From contig JACRLB010000015.1 of the NCBI GenBank assembly GCA_016235445.1, positions 1-64,000 on the forward strand: a DNA stretch of 64,000 nucleotides, written 5' to 3'. The notes under the pieces are model-generated. The model was not told the origin of the DNA. It saw nothing but the letters and a program-made list of their open reading frames with translations, and searched no databases. The position numbers were made by a program, and so were the translations under genes. Shown one piece after another: positions 8,598 to 17,349 of the stretch. Numbering within the stretch: the first letter of the stretch is position 1; each line of letters opens with the position of its first letter. The DNA comes from Chloroflexota bacterium (GTDB lineage Bacteria; Chloroflexota; Anaerolineae; Anaerolineales; Villigracilaceae).

Positions 8598-10241
8598 TTA
8601 GGGTATATTCATTTCAGCAAGGGACCAGGGATTGTCCCAGTGGTCGAGGCGGTCGCAAATCAGGCTGGCGAGCAATAGCGAGCGTTGATTTTTTTGAGGG
8701 AGGTCTGTTTTGTGAATCATGGCGGCGCGGAACATCATGTTGAACAGGATGCCAAATAAATATTCACGAGCGTCTGTGATCTTCGTATATTGAGCGGCAA
8801 GCGCCCGCAGGGCCGAGATGGTTTGCAAAGCCTTTTCGATGCGCGGATCTTCGGACGTAATTTCAGACGGTTCGAACCCATGTATGTTTTTTTGTTTCAA
8901 TACAGTAAAGCACATTTTAAAGTAGGCGGGGAAATTATCATTGTGCTCCTCCAGGCGGTTGAAAATATCCGCCTCCAGTTCGACGAAATCCTGTAAGATG
9001 TGTCCTTCTCCACAGCGTTCGAAGTCGATGACCCAGACGTTCTTTTTATTATCCACCAGCAGGTTGTCGCCGTGCAGGTCCCCGTGGGTGATGGCCATGC
9101 GTGTTTTCGTGACAAGGCTGAGATCGTTTGGAGATTCGGCGATTTTCTCTCTGAACCATTTGATGGGCTCCGGGATGTTTAGCTTTTTGCTGAGCATGTC
9201 GGAGCCGTTGAAGCGCCCGACAAAGAAATCATCCTTTCTCTTTTCATACCAATCATCCCAGACTTGTGAATAGAGCTGGAAGAGGGAGACGTTATCCTTG
9301 TCCCATGCCTGTTCGTAATGCCGCCCCCATACCCTGCCGAAGAACAGCGATAAGCATTCTTCGATGTCTGCGGCGGATTTTTCCTCGTAGTAGCGGGAGA
9401 AGGTCTTCACGTCAAATTCACCCACATAGGAATATGACGCGCCGCCTATATCCCAGAGGGTGGCGCTTCGCTCCAGCCTGGCGGTGAAATTGCCGGTCAA
9501 CCTCTTATGGATGTGATTATTGTAATTCTCGACTTCCTTTTTGATCTTTTCGGCGCGCGCAAGTTTGACCACAACCGGCTCGAAATTCCCCTCGTACACC
9601 TTCAGCACCACCGAGTTGGGACGCGGCACTGTGGAAATATTCGATGAAGCGGGGCGCAGTTCCAGCTTTTCAAAACGGAGTCTTTCTGCCTTGGGGAATA
9701 ATTGTACGAACACATCTGCGATCTGGTCGGGGTAGTCGCCTGCGTTTTTTCCGAAGGATGAGTTGGCGATTTCCTCCAGCGTTTCGGGGTTTTCGAATAC
9801 AAGTTTTCTTTTGGCCGCGGTGACCTTTGCGGCTTCTGCATCCAGCGTTTCTTGAAAGGAATCGCGGCTATCGTTTTTGCTGATGAATGTCAGCTCTGGA
9901 TATTTTTGGTGTATCGTTCGCAGGAAATTGGAGTTTTCATGCCCGCTCAGGATGATGGGGCGCACGGTATTTCGAAATTCGCTTGCGAGGTCCAAGCCGC
10001 TGAGGTCTTGCTCATCGTAGTCGTCGAACAAACGCAGGTCTATCAAGGCAAGGGAGCAGGCATTTTCCCGCGCTTTTTTCTTTGCGTCAGCCAGCAGGGT
10101 TGCGCCTGCCCCCATTGCCAGGATGGGCTCATAATCCCAATACATAAACAGGGTCTGATAAGAGATGCGGGCTGCCGGGTCATTCTCGACGAAAAGGATG
10201 CGCGGCTTATTCTTTTGAGGATTTGAAAAATTGTAGTACAT
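8598..10241 (-). CDS. Response-regulator receiver fused to an APH-like phosphotransferase
   Basis: A 547-residue fusion. Residues 12-140 form a receiver domain: FVENDPAA at the acidic pocket, LIDLRL with the likely phospho-acceptor Asp, ILSGHE, and FISKND with the conserved Lys. After a linker, the C-terminal part has the kinase-like phosphotransferase signature THGDLHGDNLL followed by VWVIDFERCG, the catalytic loop and metal-binding Asp of aminoglycoside/choline-kinase-type enzymes. A small-molecule or protein kinase controlled by phosphorelay is the simplest reading. Position two bases after the large REC-GAF kinase gene implies that this kinase may be its partner. An antibiotic-resistance role is unlikely given the fusion and context. 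Confidence 0.78.
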   Translation of the reverse strand: MYYNFSNPQKNKPRILFVENDPAARISYQTLFMYWDYEPILAMGAGATLLADAKKKARENACSLALIDLRLFDDYDEQDLSGLDLASEFRNTVRPIILSGHENSNFLRTIHQKYPELTFISKNDSRDSFQETLDAEAAKVTAAKRKLVFENPETLEEIANSSFGKNAGDYPDQIADVFVQLFPKAERLRFEKLELRPASSNISTVPRPNSVVLKVYEGNFEPVVVKLARAEKIKKEVENYNNHIHKRLTGNFTARLERSATLWDIGGASYSYVGEFDVKTFSRYYEEKSAADIEECLSLFFGRVWGRHYEQAWDKDNVSLFQLYSQVWDDWYEKRKDDFFVGRFNGSDMLSKKLNIPEPIKWFREKIAESPNDLSLVTKTRMAITHGDLHGDNLLVDNKKNVWVIDFERCGEGHILQDFVELEADIFNRLEEHNDNFPAYFKMCFTVLKQKNIHGFEPSEITSEDPRIEKALQTISALRALAAQYTKITDAREYLFGILFNMMFRAAMIHKTDLPQKNQRSLLLASLICDRLDHWDNPWSLAEMNIP

Positions 10242-10243
10242 GC

Positions 10244-13200
10244 TTAATCACCTGGATATATCGTTGAATTTGCAATGGGCAAACGGATCGAAAATGTTGC
10301 TCCCTTTCCCTTTTGGTAAGGCATCAGCATAATTTCACCCTGCATGTCTTCCACCATCAGGCGAATGAACAACAGCCCATACCCTCCGGTCTCTTTGGTG
10401 GTAAACCGCCTGCGGAAGGCTGAGGTGTGTTTTTCTTCGCTGATGCCGGGGCCGGAATCCTGAAAAAGGATTTCAACCGTATTTTTATTCCCTGCCAATC
10501 GAGTGGATACAAAAATCCTTTTTTTCTCCAACTCCTTCATTGCCCTTGCCGCGTTATTTACGAGATGCCTTAATATGTGTTGAAACTGGGCGACTTTTAT
10601 CATCACCAGCGCTTCGGGCGCATTCAGATCAAAATCAACTTCCATGTTTCTGAGCAGGGTACTATTCTGCAGGTGTGATTTCAACATGGAGTCGATTTCC
10701 ACCTCCTGCGGGGGTTTGCTCGTCCAGGGGTTGGCGCTGGATAACTGGGAGGCGCTTTCTTCGATGCTTTTTGCATATTCCTGTATTTGCGGGTTCTCGA
10801 CGGCAATCTTTCGGATGAAGTAGGTCCAGTTGAGGATTTTCCCCACTTCGTTGTTTACCTCATGCGCTATGTTTGCCGCCCACGAAGTCTGCGCCGCCAC
10901 AGTGGAGTTGTATTCCAATTCCTCGCTTTGCTGGGCGCGTTCGATGGCAATGCTGATGTGCAGGGCAACGGCCTTGATCGTCTCGATATCATCGCCGCCA
11001 AATCCATTGACCTGCCCCCTCTCGAGGGCCATCACCCCGAGCAATTCATTTTTTGTGCTCAGCAGGCTGATGCAAAATTCCGATTTGACTTTGGGGTTAA
11101 GCACCAGGTAATCCCTGTCCTTGCCCACGTCTTTAACATTATCCAATTGAACTTTTTTTGCAACCAAGGTTCGTCTCGCCACCCGACATGCGATGGTTCC
11201 CCCGTTCAAAGGAAAGGAGTTCTGCCGGGAATATTTTGGGTTGTTGATCTTGTAGAATTTCGACGTTCCTGGCGCGAATTTCAACGCTTCCATGGGTTTG
11301 TCGTATAACAAAACGCACAGACGGGTTTTCCCAAAAGTATCATACAGCCTGCTCAAAATTGCATCCATCGTTGTTTCGAGATTCAGGCTGGCGCCCACTG
11401 CTTCTGCAATATCCTTGGCAAGTTTGAATTGTCGCCTCTGCTTGATTTCCTCTATTTCATGTGTGTTGGAGATGGCCACCGCCGCCAGGCTCGCAAGGGA
11501 TTCCGCGTGATGAATGTCGCTCTCCGAAAATTCACGCGGCTGGCGGTAATCCAGGTATAGGATGCCCAGAGCTTTCTGTGTATATTGATCTTTAACCGCA
11601 ACCCCGATCAGGGCTTTAACGCCTTCACTTTGAATAAAATGACTCTCCGACAGTTTCAGCCTGCCGACCCCTGACGTTCGTTTGTCAATATTGCTCACAA
11701 CGAGCTCGCCTTTTTTTAATACATGCCTGGATATGCCTCCAATGCGTGGGTTGCTTTTGGTCAGGTCCAGGATCGAAGATTTCAATTCCCCGTAATGTCC
11801 CACATTTTCCACTTCTATTTCGAGGGGGTTTTTCCCCGCGCGGAAGGGGTGAATGATCGTCCAATCGGCGCGGCTGATTACGTGGGCGGTTTTGCAGATG
11901 CGGTCGAGGGTCTTCTTGAGGGATTGATGGCTGGCCCACCCGAGAATTTCAAGGTTTGCATCCAGCAGGTCTTCGCTCTTTTCGCGCTGACGCAGGGTCT
12001 CCCAAACCAGCCCGGCATTGGCGAGCAGGCTTTGCAGACTGCCCAATGATTTGTCGTTGAGCGGCTTTTGGTTGTGCTTGTTATCTACGATCACCAACCC
12101 TGAGATGTAATTGCCCGTTCCGATGGAGAGCAGGGCACAATCGGATAATTCAAATTTTTGAATGATGGATGCAGGCAGGTGCTTCGGCAGGTCTGCGCTT
12201 TTTATCTTTATGATCCTGCTGGTTTCCAGTTTCTCGCGCGTTTCATTTCCTAGTTCGCCCAGTGAAATATCCACGCCGCGGGCCAGCTTGTGGAAGGGGG
12301 TAAAACGAACTTCGCCTGCTTCCACCGCGCTCAGGAAGGAGGTGAGGTCTTTTTTTAGTTTTTCGTCGCGCTTCCAATGACGAAGCGCTTCCTGGGTATT
12401 ATTTGTGCCCACACCCGCCCTGCCTTGCAGGATTTCGCGGTTTTCCTTTGAAAGAAAAAGCAGGGCGCGGTTGAATCCCATCCCGAAATTGGCGGTGGCA
12501 ATGGTCAACACAGTCAGCCAGAAATCATCCTCGCTCCGTCGCGCGATCCACAGCATTTCCATGCTGGCGCGCTGGAGGAGTTGCATTCGTTCCCTGTCTT
12601 CATCCTCCTCCTTCTTAAGTTCGCTGATCTGCACCGCGCCCGCCACCTGGTCTGCTACCGAGCGCAAGAGCTGTTTTTCATGTTCTGAAAAGGTGATTCC
12701 CTTCTCCCATCTTTGAATACACACCCCGCCGATAATTTTATCGCCCACTTGCAGAGGCGCTCCCAGCCAGGCCAATGGAGCGGCGCCCTGTACTTTGATT
12801 CCATTTTTCTTTATGAAACTGCGTACATCGTTGAGCCGTGTTGCCTGTTTTTGGGCAAGCATATACTCTTCCAGCCCGTTCCCGACAAGGCGGGGCGGCT
12901 TATTTTGCCTTGTTCCATTTTCATAGAGTAATTCAAAATTAAGCGTGTTCTCCTGTTCGTCATGGAGAAATATCGAAAAATCGGAGACATCGAATAGCTT
13001 GCCCACTTCCACGCGGATCTGTTCGAGCAGGTTGGTGAGGTTTTTCGTAGCCGCCCTTGTGCCTACCTGCCGCCCAATATGGCTGAACATCGCGGCTTCC
13101 TGTGTGGAGCGTTTCTCCGCATCGTACAACTCTGCATGTTCAAGGGTGACTGCCACCTGGCGCGCAAAGAAATTAAGCAGAGACCGTTCCTGTGCGCCAA

Positions 13201-14038
13201 GCAGGCGTTGTGTTTGCCAAAAATCGAGAGTTAATGCCCCCAGCAACTCTGTGCCGCTCCACAGGGGTAACAGCCACAATCCGCTTGCTGGAAAGGGAAA
13301 ATCAATGACTGCCAGTTCAGAACGTAATTTTTTACCCACATCCTCAGGGGAAATGAAGGAAGTATCGCGTGTTTGTAAATACCGCCAAAGTTCCTTCGCA
13401 GGAGAAACCGTAAACTTTTTATTGGAAAACCCCGAAACAGAATCACCGCCTGCGCATTCAATGCCTGTCAGCGCCTCGCGCAGGCTTGTTTTTTCCCCTT
13501 TGGGAAACCAGAAAATGTGCGCCCGCGAGAACCCCAATTGAAGCGAATACTCCACAACCACTTTCGCAACTTCGCTAAAACTGGTTTTGTGCAGTGCGGT
13601 TTCCATCATTTCGCTGAAGACCTTTCGCCATTTATTCACCAGCTTTTCCCTTCGGGATTGCATCAGCGAATTCAGTACGAAGGTCAACTCCTCCTCTTCG
13701 ACGGGTTTTGCAAGGTAGCGAAAAGCTCCCGCCTGGTAGGCTCGTTTCCCAACTTCATGATCGCCGATTCCCGTAAGTATGATCGCATCAGAATCGGGGC
13801 TGGCATTCTGCAAATCCTGCATGGCTTCGATGCCGTCCTTGCCGGGGCCGAGACGCTGGTCTATGATGAAGACCGTGTAAGGCTGTCCGCAGAGAACTGC
13901 CTGTTGAGCGCAACCAAGCGCCTCGTTAAGTGTCGAAGCGGTGTCTGTCACCGTCCCGTTGCCTTCGAATTCATCCACCACAGGTTTTAGCGATTCGGCA
14001 TAGCGTTTGTCATCGTCGAGAATTAATACACGGCACAT
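10244..14038 (-). CDS. Large hybrid histidine kinase: REC, multiple GAF, HisKA/HATPase
   Basis: A 1264-residue soluble signalling protein. It begins with a receiver domain (VLILDDDKRY, FIIDQRLGPG, IILTGIG, YLAKPV). The central 900 residues hold several GAF modules, recognisable from repeated LLGALTLDF-, IIGGVCIQRW- and ALGILYLDYR-type strands followed by LL..VA-type helices. The C-terminus is a kinase core: NIAHEVNNEVG with the phospho-accepting His, N-box LVNNAARAM, G1 DSGPGI and G2 TGGYGL. No transmembrane segment is evident, so it should sense intracellular signals. It lies between the S1-REC kinase (10-base gap) and the REC-phosphotransferase (2-base gap). No DNA-binding output is encoded in this operon. 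Confidence 0.88.
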   Translation of the reverse strand: MCRVLILDDDKRYAESLKPVVDEFEGNGTVTDTASTLNEALGCAQQAVLCGQPYTVFIIDQRLGPGKDGIEAMQDLQNASPDSDAIILTGIGDHEVGKRAYQAGAFRYLAKPVEEEELTFVLNSLMQSRREKLVNKWRKVFSEMMETALHKTSFSEVAKVVVEYSLQLGFSRAHIFWFPKGEKTSLREALTGIECAGGDSVSGFSNKKFTVSPAKELWRYLQTRDTSFISPEDVGKKLRSELAVIDFPFPASGLWLLPLWSGTELLGALTLDFWQTQRLLGAQERSLLNFFARQVAVTLEHAELYDAEKRSTQEAAMFSHIGRQVGTRAATKNLTNLLEQIRVEVGKLFDVSDFSIFLHDEQENTLNFELLYENGTRQNKPPRLVGNGLEEYMLAQKQATRLNDVRSFIKKNGIKVQGAAPLAWLGAPLQVGDKIIGGVCIQRWEKGITFSEHEKQLLRSVADQVAGAVQISELKKEEDEDRERMQLLQRASMEMLWIARRSEDDFWLTVLTIATANFGMGFNRALLFLSKENREILQGRAGVGTNNTQEALRHWKRDEKLKKDLTSFLSAVEAGEVRFTPFHKLARGVDISLGELGNETREKLETSRIIKIKSADLPKHLPASIIQKFELSDCALLSIGTGNYISGLVIVDNKHNQKPLNDKSLGSLQSLLANAGLVWETLRQREKSEDLLDANLEILGWASHQSLKKTLDRICKTAHVISRADWTIIHPFRAGKNPLEIEVENVGHYGELKSSILDLTKSNPRIGGISRHVLKKGELVVSNIDKRTSGVGRLKLSESHFIQSEGVKALIGVAVKDQYTQKALGILYLDYRQPREFSESDIHHAESLASLAAVAISNTHEIEEIKQRRQFKLAKDIAEAVGASLNLETTMDAILSRLYDTFGKTRLCVLLYDKPMEALKFAPGTSKFYKINNPKYSRQNSFPLNGGTIACRVARRTLVAKKVQLDNVKDVGKDRDYLVLNPKVKSEFCISLLSTKNELLGVMALERGQVNGFGGDDIETIKAVALHISIAIERAQQSEELEYNSTVAAQTSWAANIAHEVNNEVGKILNWTYFIRKIAVENPQIQEYAKSIEESASQLSSANPWTSKPPQEVEIDSMLKSHLQNSTLLRNMEVDFDLNAPEALVMIKVAQFQHILRHLVNNAARAMKELEKKRIFVSTRLAGNKNTVEILFQDSGPGISEEKHTSAFRRRFTTKETGGYGLLFIRLMVEDMQGEIMLMPYQKGKGATFSIRLPIANSTIYPGD

Positions 14039-14048
14039 AGGGATGCCC

Positions 14049-16232
14049 TCATAAATGGACTGGAAATTCCAGCGCGAACGTGGTTCCGCTCAAAATGCGG
14101 CTCTCTGAAATATAGATTTCGCCGCCAATATCCTGCATCAAATTGCGGGAGATGTACAACCCAATGCCGCTTCCCTCGCGGCGGGTGGTGTAGCCTGCAT
14201 CGAAAACCTTTTCCCACAACCGTGTGTGGATGCCAGGCCCGTTGTCTTCGATAAAAATCCGACAGCGCGGCCCGCTTTGCGCTTCTTTCACCAGTCCCAT
14301 ATTTATCTTGATCCACCCCCCGATGTTCGGGCGCAATTCCGCGATCTGCTGAATGGCATTCAAGATCACATTCAAAATGATCTGCTCCAAAACAACCGAC
14401 TGACTGCGCACGATCAGCAGTTCATTCGGGGGACTGAAATGAATCGACACCTTCGCGCCCTTGCTGATATCCTGCAAAAGCAGAAGCGTTTCCTCGATGA
14501 TCTCATCCACCCTCAGAATTTCATCCCTGCCCTTGGCCGCAATTCGGGTGAACGCCTTCGTGGTGTTGATGATTTTGCGCACATCCTGCTGAATCTTTGT
14601 AATCTCCTCGTTGATCTCCGTATAATTCGGCTTCCCCGTCTGCCTCTCGATCTGCGAAAGCTTCTTCTTCAGGTTGTTCGAGCCGTACAAAAGCGGCCCC
14701 ACCAAATTATTGATCTCGTGCATCATCCCGCTGGTCGCATTCCCGATCAACGCCGAACGCTGCATCAAAGCAGATCGTTCCCTCAGGTCGTTCTGGTCCA
14801 GCGCCGCGCCGATGGCCAGCGCCATCCCTTCCACATAAATTTTGCTTTCGCCGCCAAATGACTTTGCGCGCCGATCCAGCGCAAAGAGCGCGTACTTCAC
14901 ACTGGTTTGCGAAGGCACAGGCACGCCAATGCAAGAAACCGCCGCGGGAGAAAACTCCAGAAGGTGGCTAAAACGTTTGCGTTCCCGCCCCGTAATTTCA
15001 TTTGCAGTCACCAGTTCGCGATCCTCCGCCGCATCGCGCACCGGGCTGTAAATCAACTGCGGGATCGCGCCCTTGTTTACAAAACCATCCCCCGCACGCT
15101 CCACAATCCCCACCCTGCGCTGGGCAGGGTCGAGCGAAAACAAAAACACCTGCTCCACCCCCAAATGTTTTCTGCACAACCCCAACAGCATGTGAATGGA
15201 TTTTTTCGCATCCAGCTTCGGAATGTTGGAAAGCGATAACTTCTGCTCCTCCTGCGGCAAAACAACTTCCGGCCCCTGCTCAGGCGAAAGCAGGGAAATC
15301 AAATCTTCGGGCAGTAATGGCTTGAATAAAAGTTTCACCCCCAACGCCTGCAATTCATCGAGCGTATCTTTAATGCCGTTTGCGTGCGCCCAGTCCGTCG
15401 CGTTTGCAACTTGAACCTGCGGGTGCTTCTCCAAAATATATTTCGCCAGGTCAGTGCCGCTCATGCCCGGCAGGCCAATATCCACCAGCGCAACATCAGG
15501 CTGGGATTTTTCCAGAAACTCAAGCCCCTCTTCCGCGCTGAACACCGCATCCACACTTTGGCCCAACTCGCGCAGCCAGCCGCACACCACCTGAGATTGC
15601 GACGCATCATTTTCCACTACCAGAATATGCCTGCGGGGGATGTCTACGCTGAGTAATTTCTCAACCCTGTTGCCCGCCTCAAACTTAACCGACGGCTGAT
15701 TCTCCACCCCCGGCAGATTCTCCCCTGTCAGATCGCCAGCAGGAGCCATTCCCAGCTTTATCAATCTCTCCGCATAATCCAACTCACGGATCACAACCAG
15801 CGCCTTGTCGCCATGCCAGAACAGCTCGGAAACCGAAGCCTGCGCCGAAGATGGAATTTGCGATTTATGCAAAAGCCCCGAAAGACCCGGCGCGATCTCG
15901 ATGAATGCCCCGTAATCAAATGCCCCGGTCACCACGCCTTCAAAGACGCGGCTTTTATCGAATCCCTTGGCAAACTCATCCCACGGATCCTTCTCCGTAA
16001 GCCGCAGGCTGAATTCGCGCACCTCCCCCTTTTGGGCAGGGATCGAAAATGCGTATCCATCCCACCCGATTGGATAATTTTTTTTCCAGTTTACGGCATC
16101 CTCGTTTTCCCAGGAAATCTCACGCGCGCGAATCATCCCGCGTTCTCCGCTATCCAAAACAACAGACAACCCCTGTGGGAGATGCTTTATCACACGAACG
16201 TGAACGAAATTTCTGTTTTTCCTGGCGGCCAT
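14049..16232 (-). CDS. S1 RNA-binding domains fused to REC-GAF-histidine kinase
   Basis: A 727-residue protein with an unusual order. Residues 9-160 resemble two S1/OB-fold modules; the second carries FEGVVTGAFDYGAFIEIAPG and GLLHKSQI, the hallmark of S1 RNA-binding domains. Next is a receiver domain (ILVVENDASQ, VALVDIGLPGMSG, LLFKPLLP), then a GAF-like region, then the kinase core: GMMHEINNLVGP with the phospho-His, ILNAIQQ, DNGPGI, and GSGIGLYISR. A kinase tethered to RNA or the ribosome is suggested by the S1 modules, but they could bind protein instead. It starts 7 bases after the upstream VirB4/HerA-N-like gene and is followed by the second kinase. Confidence 0.85.
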   Translation of the reverse strand: MAARKNRNFVHVRVIKHLPQGLSVVLDSGERGMIRAREISWENEDAVNWKKNYPIGWDGYAFSIPAQKGEVREFSLRLTEKDPWDEFAKGFDKSRVFEGVVTGAFDYGAFIEIAPGLSGLLHKSQIPSSAQASVSELFWHGDKALVVIRELDYAERLIKLGMAPAGDLTGENLPGVENQPSVKFEAGNRVEKLLSVDIPRRHILVVENDASQSQVVCGWLRELGQSVDAVFSAEEGLEFLEKSQPDVALVDIGLPGMSGTDLAKYILEKHPQVQVANATDWAHANGIKDTLDELQALGVKLLFKPLLPEDLISLLSPEQGPEVVLPQEEQKLSLSNIPKLDAKKSIHMLLGLCRKHLGVEQVFLFSLDPAQRRVGIVERAGDGFVNKGAIPQLIYSPVRDAAEDRELVTANEITGRERKRFSHLLEFSPAAVSCIGVPVPSQTSVKYALFALDRRAKSFGGESKIYVEGMALAIGAALDQNDLRERSALMQRSALIGNATSGMMHEINNLVGPLLYGSNNLKKKLSQIERQTGKPNYTEINEEITKIQQDVRKIINTTKAFTRIAAKGRDEILRVDEIIEETLLLLQDISKGAKVSIHFSPPNELLIVRSQSVVLEQIILNVILNAIQQIAELRPNIGGWIKINMGLVKEAQSGPRCRIFIEDNGPGIHTRLWEKVFDAGYTTRREGSGIGLYISRNLMQDIGGEIYISESRILSGTTFALEFPVHL

Positions 16233-16239
16233 GCGGTCA

Positions 16240-17349
16240 TTATCCTAATGGTTTGGGCGGCTCTTTCACAGCGGAGATAAAATTCGCTCCTGGCAGACCA
16301 GCATCGGGGCGGTAGGGGAGGCGAAAGACAGCGAAGGCTTCGTCAACATCCGCAAGGTCATGAATGTGCATGGACGATGGCAGGAAATCCAGCGCACGAA
16401 TCTGCTCGCGCCATGCCCTTTCCTCATCCACCGAATTTGGGCGCACGATCTGAAACCCCGGCATGGATGTATCCTTTGAGTCGCGGGTGATGGTGGAGCC
16501 AATGGAGCGCAGTAAATTCTCATCCACCGCGCCATCCACCAGCACATGAACCTGCAAAAGAAAAAATTTTTTCCACAGGGTAAGCCGCCGTTTAATATAA
16601 GCGTCTGCCCAGGTCATATAATCTGAAAAAATACTTTCCTCCTGTTTTTTCTCTTCCTGTTCCGCTTCGTCTTCATCCTCGGCCTGCCCTGTTTTTGCGG
16701 GTATTTTTTTGGCTTCCAACAGCATTTCCTTTTCGCCTTCGTAGAGAGTGGATGGCTGAATGACGATGTTCAACATGGCAGTTTGCGGCATGTTGGAAAG
16801 CGCGCGCCAGACCTGCTCATTGGCGCGCGGGCCGGATTGCCAGAACCCGGTAAAGTATTGATGCGGCATGGGCGGCATGTACGCGGCTTCGCGCTGAATG
16901 GATGCGGCCTGCGGGCTTCTTGCGAAGAAATCCTTTCCGTAAAGACGGTCGTAATCAGTTTTTAATTCGGCAGGCACAAGGATGAAATCGTGGGGAAAAA
17001 CGGAAAAAATTTCGCGGGCATAGTCCCTGGCCGCCAGCGCCGCCTGTGATTTTTCGGCGGAGGTTGCTTTGCCCAACAGCGCCATTTGCAGACCCTTCCC
17101 CGGCAGGTTCATTCCGCGCATTGCCAGCGTGCGGTCTGGCTGGTCGTTTGCGAGGAAGGCAGTCTCGCTCAGCGATTGAGATTCGATAAAAAGTTTATAT
17201 CGTTCCAGCGCTTCCTCCAGGAGGGCGCCTGCATTGAACCCCCAGCGCATGGCCAGCCATTCCGCCGCGGGACGGTGGAAAACCTGAAAAGCAAAGACTG
17301 CCTGCCAGCCCTCCTTGGTTTGTGTCGTTTCAAGATAGGGCGCGTTCAT
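16240..17349 (-). CDS. Protein resembling the N-terminal domain of VirB4/HerA-type ATPases, no ATPase part
   Basis: A 369-residue protein without any P-loop. Its late segment, from AFAVFRLPYRPDAGLPG, resembles the region that precedes the motor domain in VirB4/HerA/TraG-type ATPases, but the reading frame ends just where a motor would begin. A very acidic, Glu/Gln-rich linker lies near residue 225. It overlaps the upstream SPFH gene by 4 bases (ATGA), implying translational coupling and a shared complex. It could be a stand-alone adaptor or a decayed motor protein; the intact frame and tight operon favour an adaptor. The family assignment is tentative. Confidence 0.5.
   Translation of the reverse strand: MNAPYLETTQTKEGWQAVFAFQVFHRPAAEWLAMRWGFNAGALLEEALERYKLFIESQSLSETAFLANDQPDRTLAMRGMNLPGKGLQMALLGKATSAEKSQAALAARDYAREIFSVFPHDFILVPAELKTDYDRLYGKDFFARSPQAASIQREAAYMPPMPHQYFTGFWQSGPRANEQVWRALSNMPQTAMLNIVIQPSTLYEGEKEMLLEAKKIPAKTGQAEDEDEAEQEEKKQEESIFSDYMTWADAYIKRRLTLWKKFFLLQVHVLVDGAVDENLLRSIGSTITRDSKDTSMPGFQIVRPNSVDEERAWREQIRALDFLPSSMHIHDLADVDEAFAVFRLPYRPDAGLPGANFISAVKEPPKPLG

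Noticed and set aside
8598-10241. Aminoglycoside resistance gene
   Set aside because: The phosphotransferase is fused to a receiver domain within a signalling operon; family similarity alone does not indicate resistance.
16240-17349. Conjugation or type IV secretion locus
   Set aside because: Only an N-terminal-domain-like protein is present, without motor, relaxase or channel genes.
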